Source: Thelonectria olida (Eukaryota > Ascomycota > Sordariomycetes > Hypocreales > Nectriaceae). Taken from it: a stretch of DNA of 64,000 bases. Below the pieces are notes generated by a model, which was given only the letters and a program-made list of their open reading frames with translations, ran no database searches and had not been told where the DNA came from. The stretch is taken from assembly GCA_020736575.1 (NCBI GenBank), contig JAGPYM010000001.1, forward strand, positions 1,922,001 to 1,986,000, read 5' to 3'. Position 1 is the first letter of the stretch. The number at the start of each line of letters is the position of its first letter. Below, piece after piece: positions 56,790 to 64,000 of this stretch. The position numbers and the translations under genes are program-made.

Positions 56790-59700
56790 ATCAGACGGAT
56801 CGATTTATTCCTCATCGATCAGTGGCGGTGTGGGCGAGTCTGCAAGGTGGGAAAACCACTGGGGAGTGCTTGCTCGGTTGCTTGGGTGCCCCCGTGGTTG
56901 AACAGGTGACGTGTGCTCAGAATAGAATACTGTACACAGGTAATTAATGAGGCAATCTTAACAGACCCATTGCTAGAGTCCCTTTTTTCTACTTTTCAGT
57001 CCTGGCAAGTTGGTGTGTATGGGGCGATGGCCTCGTGAATGGCATGCTTTCGTTTCATGTTTTTTTTTTTGAAGCCAGCCGCAATACCAAAGGTAGGTAC
57101 CTAAGGCCCCTGTACCGGCCGAGAGAAGTATCCACTCTATTTTCAGCTCATGGATCCCGCTGGCCTGTTTGAAAGGTCAGGGGCTCCTGTCGGCTCTGGG
57201 TTGTCAGTCCCAAACGGTGAACTGGCAGAACAGAGTGGAGCTTTCGGCACGGATGCTTTGCTTTCGCGATGCCCTCGGCATGTTTCCTCCGCGGCGCTCC
57301 CAGGCTCCGCGAGGCACTAGAAAGGAGCAAAGTCGCAAGGGGGATCATGACAGCGGGTTCCCTCTAGAGTGGAACAGCTGAGGATCCCCCAACATCTGCC
57401 TTGTTGGCAGCTGGAGAAGAGACCCATTTCAAAGCCAAGACGGGCCATCTGGGCCAAAAGCTGAAAATGGAGGCAGGCCAGGGACGTGAGTTTATGAATT
57501 CGGGTATGAACGAACATCACACAGTCACTGTGTCAGATGTGATTACATTGCCAACTTCAAAGTCCTGAACGCTGAAGTCGGAGATTTCATTCCCCTTTCC
57601 AGCAGCATGGACCCAATCTCGTGCATGCAGGAGTGCACGTCTTGATGAAAATTTTGCGGGCATGCACACTATGGATCGTGGCACGTGCGACCCTTCGTCT
57701 TCATGTCTTTATTGTTGAGGGCGGGCGTGTGTGTCTCTCGGTGCTTAAGAACCAGAACATGTTGCAGAGAGTCAAGCGGATCCCAATACAGGGGAAGCAT
57801 TAAGCAATTCAATTCACACGTAGGTAGGGCGTACTGGTACTTCACTCACCGCTCAAGCGGATTCTTGCCTCTGGGAAACCTTGCAACACTGCCTTCGCGG
57901 CCGCTTTTTGGGGCCCATTAGGCAGATGACTGCCACCCCCCACGCACACGGCAAAGGGAAATAGGCATGATATGATAGGATAAGTTTTTTTTCGCCAGGG
58001 AGGCATCCGGTGGGAGGAAGAGAGCCGATGTGCTGAGGCTCTGCCTGCATGGGGGAATTGTGAAGGCGCTCTCAGCATGTTTGTGCTGTCTGTTATGCTG
58101 TGACTTCCAACATGAGTTTGCCTAACGTTCTAACGTACACGGATCTTGCCTAGAGTGAAATGGTTGGACGTTTATCCAGCCGTAGCTGGGTATGTCCTTG
58201 AGCCAAGCCTCTCGAGGAATCATTTCACCCCTTCTCCAACCCCCCTTCAGTCTGCCTTGATTTACTTTCCACCTGCCCTCGCGTGAACGCAACTCACAAC
58301 ATGTGCGTGTCTCAGCTCGCCAAGCTCTCGTACCCTCGAATGGTTTGCGGCCCAGCAAGTTGCCAACAGACCTCAATGGCCAAGGCGCAAGGCAAACTTA
58401 TGCCGGGGTGGTGAGTGGTGGGATTCCATGGCAAGCTGGACCCAAAAGTTGCCTTCCACCTAGTGTTGTTGAGTTGCTGACTCGCTGAAGGCTGGACCAA
58501 ATTGGGAATGGGGCAATTGGCAACCAAACAGCGTCCTTGGTTCCTTCCCTCACTCAAACATGTCAGTCTGGTCATGTTCACCTCCATTCGCTCGCCTCAC
58601 TCTTGAGTACGACCTACACACTCCGCATAGTCGCATGTGTGTGGCTTCACTACCAATCGACTCAGTTCACAAGTTCGCTCGCGTCACCCCCCCTTGAAAG
58701 ATGGCCGAGCACATCATCATCTTCGAGGGACGCCCTACCCCTTCTGCCCCGGGCGCCTCTGATCCAAACGCCCTACAATGGGCACCGAGGGGGTGCTGTG
58801 TGGGAGCCAAGTTCGTCCAGGTGCGGGCCCCCTCTAATGAAAGCATTGGAGCGACTGGGCCATAATCTGAGCAGGACTGCCGAGATATCCAATGCGTTGG
58901 TGATGAAAAGGCTTCGCGGTCCGTTCCCTTCGTCTGCGCACCGCTAGTTGACCCTGGCTTCAGAGATGGTTGTTGGATCCGCTCACACAAGTACCGACCG
59001 CTCACTGATTTCTTTCGATAGTGTGGTACCTTTTCTCATTTTAGACCTCCGTCCCAATAAAGTCACGTCCAGATCGCCCTGCACAACCCTACTGTCTTAG
59101 GTCTGCACGAAAACGGGCTACTGGGAAGCGTCGATCTCACGACGCAAGATGGTGGTTTGATCTTTCTTTCCTCTTTCCTCTTTCCTCCTCCCCAACAAGA
59201 AGCTCTTCTCCTTAGCGGTGTGTTATCGAATCATACCGTCCGCCTCACTTTCTTTTCCTTGTCGATGGTGTGGCTGTATTGCTCGAACCCGGGTGTCTCC
59301 TTTCGTAACCCATGGTTTCCCGTCTACGTTTCGGGCACACTCTTTCCGCCTTAGGGCGTCCTTGCGATGGACGAAATTTAAAAAATCTTACTGAGACGCG
59401 CTATTGCCCTCTCTGTCCTGATCTTTGAAACGAATCACAAAATCATAGGACCCAAGCCTATTCTGAATCGTCGCTCCTAAAGGGTCTCGACTCTGGTAGG
59501 CATCCTGGCAACCTCCTGTCGCGTCCATGTCTTCGAGGCTCTCCCTGACGCCTCTTGGCTTGCCGGGCATCCTTGAAGACGCCTCAACGATGAATCGATA
59601 CTCATGATTACGGACCCTAGTTCGGGAGATGGCAAATTGTCTTAGCGTGCTTGACGCGAGCTGCGGAGAAGGCACGACTTTCACTTGAGTGATTCTCCGT

Positions 59701-62700
59701 TTTCAATCCTGGGCGAAGTTTTTTGCTAACCCTATGGACCATTCTGTCAAGAAAACAGCCAGTGGCTGGGCCTCTTTTTCACGTATCGCTCCTCTGTTTG
59801 GCATGCATTGCTAACTGTCAAGGTCAACAGGAAAAGAAACTGGTGCACCCCATCAGAAGTCAGAACTCCAGAAGCGCCAAAATCAAGCCTCAACCCGACC
59901 TCTTGAGCCGCGAAAGGTTCCCTACGAAACGATCCCATCTTTACAAAACTAGCGAACCGAAGCTGCCGATGTAGCTCTATCACTGCTCCACTTCAAACAT
60001 TCTTCCATGCCCTCCGTGGTGTCGCCGAGATGAGCCTTCGTTGTGACGGTCAGACTACGAGGTCATATCTACCATCTCGAATGTTATATGGCTCCTGACA
60101 TGTCGGAGTATCAACCTAGCAATTTCTAATGTGCTTCTCTTGGCTTCTTTTGTCATGTGCTTCTCACATCTATGCGTGGGGTGGGATAGAGTTCATCGCT
60201 CTCCTTGATTATTCAAAGTTAGTCAATGACAGGTTGGGAAGTCGAAGAACTAGGAATCACAGGTCGATGCCACGACAACATCGTGGCTGTCAGTGGTGTC
60301 GTTTCCATGTCGTCGATACACTCCAACACATCATAAACGATCCCCTACGGCCCGGAGCTGCTTTGAACGGCAACAGCAAACCTACCCTCCCTCCTTGGAG
60401 TTCTCGCTCCGGTCCTCGTGCTCAGAAACGAGCCTACGAGGCTCAATCGCCGATTCGACTCACACAATGAGATATTCTCCAAATCCCACAGAATATGCGT
60501 GTGTCGTTGTGAGATGTGAACTGGGATTATGATGATGATGGTCAATAATACAGCGTGGGAGGCTCAGTGGACCTAGCTAGGGCTTACCTAAACCCCCCTG
60601 CCTAGCAGCTTACCATTTCTTGAGGTCAAAATAACCTCAGAGCGCGTCACCTCCACTGGTTGAAGCAGTGGGGACAGCTGGGGTGGCGAATGAACGGAGG
60701 CTATTATTACTTGCGTTAGCGACATTTGGTGACACGACGTCGGCACAGCATGGCACATGCCATCGTCGTTTGGGGCGCGATCTGCTTCAGCTTGACACCC
60801 ATGCGCTCGATCATGATCTTAGAGTAGTCGGCGTGGGGGAGCAGACTAGAACTAGCTTGGGGCCGAGATTGTGCAGGGCCAAGCGGTAATTAGGGGGTAA
60901 TCAGCGGATGCATGAAGCTATGATTCTAGCCATGTACGAAGAACAAGAACATACAGCATTCAAGTGTGATGTTTGGCGTAAGGCGAGCCGTGAGCTTGGG
61001 AGGGGTGATGGTGCTAGACTTTTGGCTGGTCACTCTAAGTTGCCACCCCCTGAGAAGCCTTGGTGATTGGCACGTATTGGAGCGACTAGATTCTACGATG
61101 TGCAAGAGGGCAATACCTTGAACTGAACTAAAGAAGGCTTGCTCCACGGGATTACCCACCGAGATCAAATGGCCACCTGCCTGAGCTGTTGTCAAGGTGT
61201 GCCATCTTCCGATCAGAGGGAACAGTCTGGGGGTGGAACTGCGACTTCTGAGTCTCTCAAGATCGCTTGCGCAGGCGACGATAGCAATATGTATCCCGGG
61301 AATTGACCGCAGATGGTCTGTGGTGGGAACATGGTAGGGATACGGAGTAGGTATCGATAGCGATCACCTACATCTTACGGAGTGCATTTCTGGGTCCGAT
61401 GTGCAGGTTTCGATCTGAAGCTCTGAGTTGTTACGAGAGATCGGCGGACGGGACAGCTAATTAAGGTAGCTTTTGGAGGCCGGGGGGGATCATTGTGGGG
61501 GTAACCGACCAACCAACTTCCATTGATTGCGCTTAGGAAGCATGCAGAGTGCGATAATACGTGGATAAATTGCTGTGGACGAGAAGAAGGGAGAATTGGA
61601 CATTGCGCTAACTGTGGCCCCAAGATCCTCATGGTCAATGCAAGTGTGGGAATTGAACGACGGTTCTTGGAGAAGTGATATCACCTTTCGCGAGTCAAGA
61701 AGGCGCATTCACGCAGCCGTTCCCGATTGCCGCTTGTTGAAAAACACGTTATCACCATTCATGATTCACGATGACCATCTTCAGTTGGCAGACAGACCCA
61801 CAGTTTGGGGGTGAACCCCCAATGTCTGCTCAAAAGTCGACGAAATGGTTCGTCTTTCCATTAACAGACCCCAGATGGACGTAAGTGGGCCCTTTAAGGC
61901 TAGAAATCGATCCTTCGCATTGGCGGGAATCCCCTAGCTCCCCTCGTTCCAGGCTTGGAGGCGAACAGAGCTCATGTTGCCACTGGAAGCCAATTGGGGG
62001 TCACAGCCGGCAACCATTTGCTGCCGGTGGCTCTAGTGGAGAAGGCCGAAGCCGTCAGATGCCAGATAGAAACGGGATATGGGGAATCCCCACGGGGTAA
62101 TGGGACGAGGTGATGCGGAGGTGACGTTGAAAGCATTCGCAGATTGGAGAAGGCTGACTCTCTTCGCCCACAACGCCCGCCCTGCCATGGAGGCCATCAC
62201 CACGCCGGAACACCTGCCGGGGCCCTCCACTGTTGATTGGCTGGCCATTGCAACAGTGCTCTGGGACGATTCTGAGAGAAAGCTCGCAACGAATTTGGAC
62301 GTGGTTCCAGCGATATCGGCTTGATGAGGTGAAAAAATCGGAACCGCACAGCGACTGGGGGGTCACCAAGCCATCATCATTCGCACGTAATCTCTGGGAT
62401 ACCTTGAGCTGTCGCTCCTCGGCCAACTGATACTGGAAGTTGGAAAGACAATCCAAAACATCGCAGCTTAGACTATCCCTCTCTGCTGGAAAGTTTTGGG
62501 GGTTTTGAAATGACTCGAGACCACAACCACCTCGGAGCTTCTCATCCTCAGGAACTCGCCTCCGCCAGAAAACTGTGTGGAGATGTTACCCATCGCCATG
62601 CCCCACCTCTATCTTTGCGGTCTGCGCGCTGGCCGTTCTAGCTCTGGACTGACCGAAGCATGGGCCTCGCTGGGATGCTATAAAGACCGAGATCGCTTAT

Positions 62701-62839
62701 CAGATCTGCCATCTACTACTTGTTGAGTTGTTTTCTCCTCTCACGCTCAACTCGACTGATCTTTCTGGCCATCTTCTTTCCCTATCAAAAGGCTTGCGAA
62801 ACACCAAAAGAAATCCCACCCAGCCTCAGTCAACCAACC
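56790..62839. other. Six-kilobase gene-poor region
   Basis: No convincing gene in about 6 kb. Short candidates seen: ATG at 58301 (38 codons, MCVSQLAKLSYPRMVC, good CACAACATG context); ATG at 58701 (54 codons, MAEHIIIFEGRPT); and 60129-60470 (113 codons with a signal-peptide-like start, MCFSWLLLSCASHIYA, but poor start context). A GGTAGGTACCTAAGG patch lies at 57091-57105 and GATACGGAGTAGGTATC at 61338-61354. The last ~150 bases before 62840 are the CT-rich leader of the transporter gene. Confidence 0.4.
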
Positions 62840-64000
62840 ATGGCTGAACGGAGCGAGTCACCAAAGACGTGGGCCGCCCCGAACGTCGACCCTGATCAAT
62901 CGGATATGGAGAACAAGCCAGCCGTCGTCACCGCCGAAGCCCTACCACACCAGATCTATGCCGAAGCCCTCGCCCGGTATCCCAATGACGACCTTATCGA
63001 TGATGCTACCGAGAAGAAGCTCGTCCGAAAGCTGGACCGACGCATCATCCCGCTACTGGGCATATGCTACTTCTTCTACTATGTCGACAAAACAACTCTG
63101 TATGTCCATGCCCCCTCCTTGCAACATCATCATCACATACTCGGCAGCGAAGCTAACTCCTCTGCACAGATCCTACGCAGCCATCTTCGGCCTCAAGGAG
63201 GACCTCAGCTTGGTAAAGGACGAGTACTCGTGGCTCTCGAGCAGCTTCTACTTTGGCTGGCTCGTCTGGGCCATCCCCTCCAACCTCCTTATGCAACGCA
63301 GCCCGCCAGGCTACTACCTCTCCTTCAACATCTTCATGTGGGGTGCGCTTCTCATGGTTCAGGCCGTCGCTAAGAACTTTGCTGGCCTGCTTGCGCTGAG
63401 GGTCCTGTCGGGCGCGTTTGAGGCAATCGCCGACCCGGCTTTTATGCTCATAACGTCCATGTACTATACCCGTGACGAGCAGCCGTCTCGAATTGCTGCA
63501 TGGTATTGCTTCAATGGAATCGGTGTTGCGGGTGGAGGTCTAATCGGTGAGTAAACTTGCTGACACTGTGGTGTTGTCAACGACTTTCGTGGCTGATCCT
63601 CTCTCTAGGCTACGGAATCGGGCACATCAAAGGTGCTCTCGCGTCCTGGCGCTACGAATTCCTCGTCGTCGGCGCCTTCTGCTCTTTCTGGGGTATCGCC
63701 CTCGCCTTCCTCCTCCCCAACTCCCCGCGCACCATCTGGGGCTTCAACCACGACGAGAAGCTCGTCATGATTGCTCGCATGCGTCGCAACCAGACGGGCA
63801 TCGAGCAGAACCGCATCAACTGGAGCCAGGTCAAGGAGGCCTACCTCGACTACAAGACGTGGTTGTTCACCCTGCTGGGATTTGTCGGCAACGTGCCTAA
63901 CGGCGGCATTTCCAACTTCTCCACGCTCGTCATCAAGGGTCTCGGCTTCGATACGCTGCACACGGCTCTTCTCGGCATCCCGCAGGGCGTCCTCGTCGTG
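62840..64000 (+). CDS. Allantoate permease-type anion:cation symporter (Dal5/Tna1 family), 3' truncated
   Basis: Join 62840-63099, 63170-63546 and 63609 to the window edge (introns of 70 and 62 bp); 343 residues visible. An MFS transporter of the family that imports allantoate, nicotinate, pantothenate and similar organic anions with protons. Seen: a hydrophilic acidic N-terminus, then KLVRKLDRRIIPLLGICYFFYYVDKTTL (a DRR...P-type first helix), YAAIFGLKEDLSL, the family motif between helices 3 and 4 (AIPSNLLMQRSPPGYYLS), and helix 5 FEAIADPAFMLITSMYYTRDEQPSR (the family R-x-x-W pattern continues as RIAAWYCFNG). The start is the MAERSES methionine in CAACCATGG context. Substrate cannot be told; the C-terminal half lies outside. 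Confidence 0.88.

Noticed and set aside
59388..59684. 98-codon minus-strand frame (RVRNHEYRFIVEAS...)
   Set aside because: No ATG start, no acceptor that would supply one, and no motif.
1..64000. CRISPR arrays, rRNA, tRNA, retrotransposon polyproteins, large RIP-type AT-rich blocks
   Set aside because: Looked for by eye and not seen. The only AT-rich island (29338-29397) is very short.

Overview
The window is nuclear DNA of a filamentous ascomycete, most likely a Sordariomycete. The evidence is short introns (mostly 50-95 bp) with GT..AG ends and CTAAC/CTGAC-type branch sites, CT-rich leaders, CAAAATG-like start contexts, and genes on both strands without operons. There is no sign of rRNA, tRNA, CRISPR or bacterial sequence. 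All exon joins were made by hand and checked for reading-frame arithmetic only; no database search was run.

Left part (1-26.8 kb) holds well-conserved housekeeping genes in long intergenic spacers: the 3' end of a coiled-coil protein; an AIM14/FRE-type metalloreductase; a Nab3-like RNA-binding protein; a mitochondrial GGQ release-factor-like protein; a calcium/calmodulin-dependent kinase; AUR1 (inositol phosphorylceramide synthase); and a divergent pair, RPA34 (RNA polymerase I subunit) and GRC3 (rRNA-processing polynucleotide kinase). The pair shares a 423-bp spacer with a perfect 12-bp palindrome.

Middle (27-37 kb) contains a clearly decayed fungal-specific transcription factor gene (four frameshifts, premature stops, DNA-binding domain absent or unrecognisable). 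It also has two small two-exon genes of unknown function (98 and 126 aa) that appear only after splicing, a 12-bp minisatellite, a possible zinc-finger relic, and an intact C2H2 zinc-finger gene.

The 40-50 kb block is again conserved: an Sro7/Lgl-family exocytosis protein, a single-pass membrane protein of unknown function, the spliceosomal SmF protein, a short-chain dehydrogenase with Phe in place of the catalytic Tyr, and an UNC93-like membrane protein.

The right part (50-62.8 kb) is gene-poor, carries CTAGGTA-rich repeats and a 224-bp MITE-like element, and holds the most novel content: three tiny two-exon genes (69, 66 and about 89 aa). All three have one phase-2 intron after 15-18 full codons and an upstream TATA-like site. 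Two of them share the N-terminal pattern MC-[DE]-x-[DE]...-EV-x-x-SE and look like diverged paralogues. The window ends inside an allantoate-permease-type (Dal5/Tna1 family) transporter.
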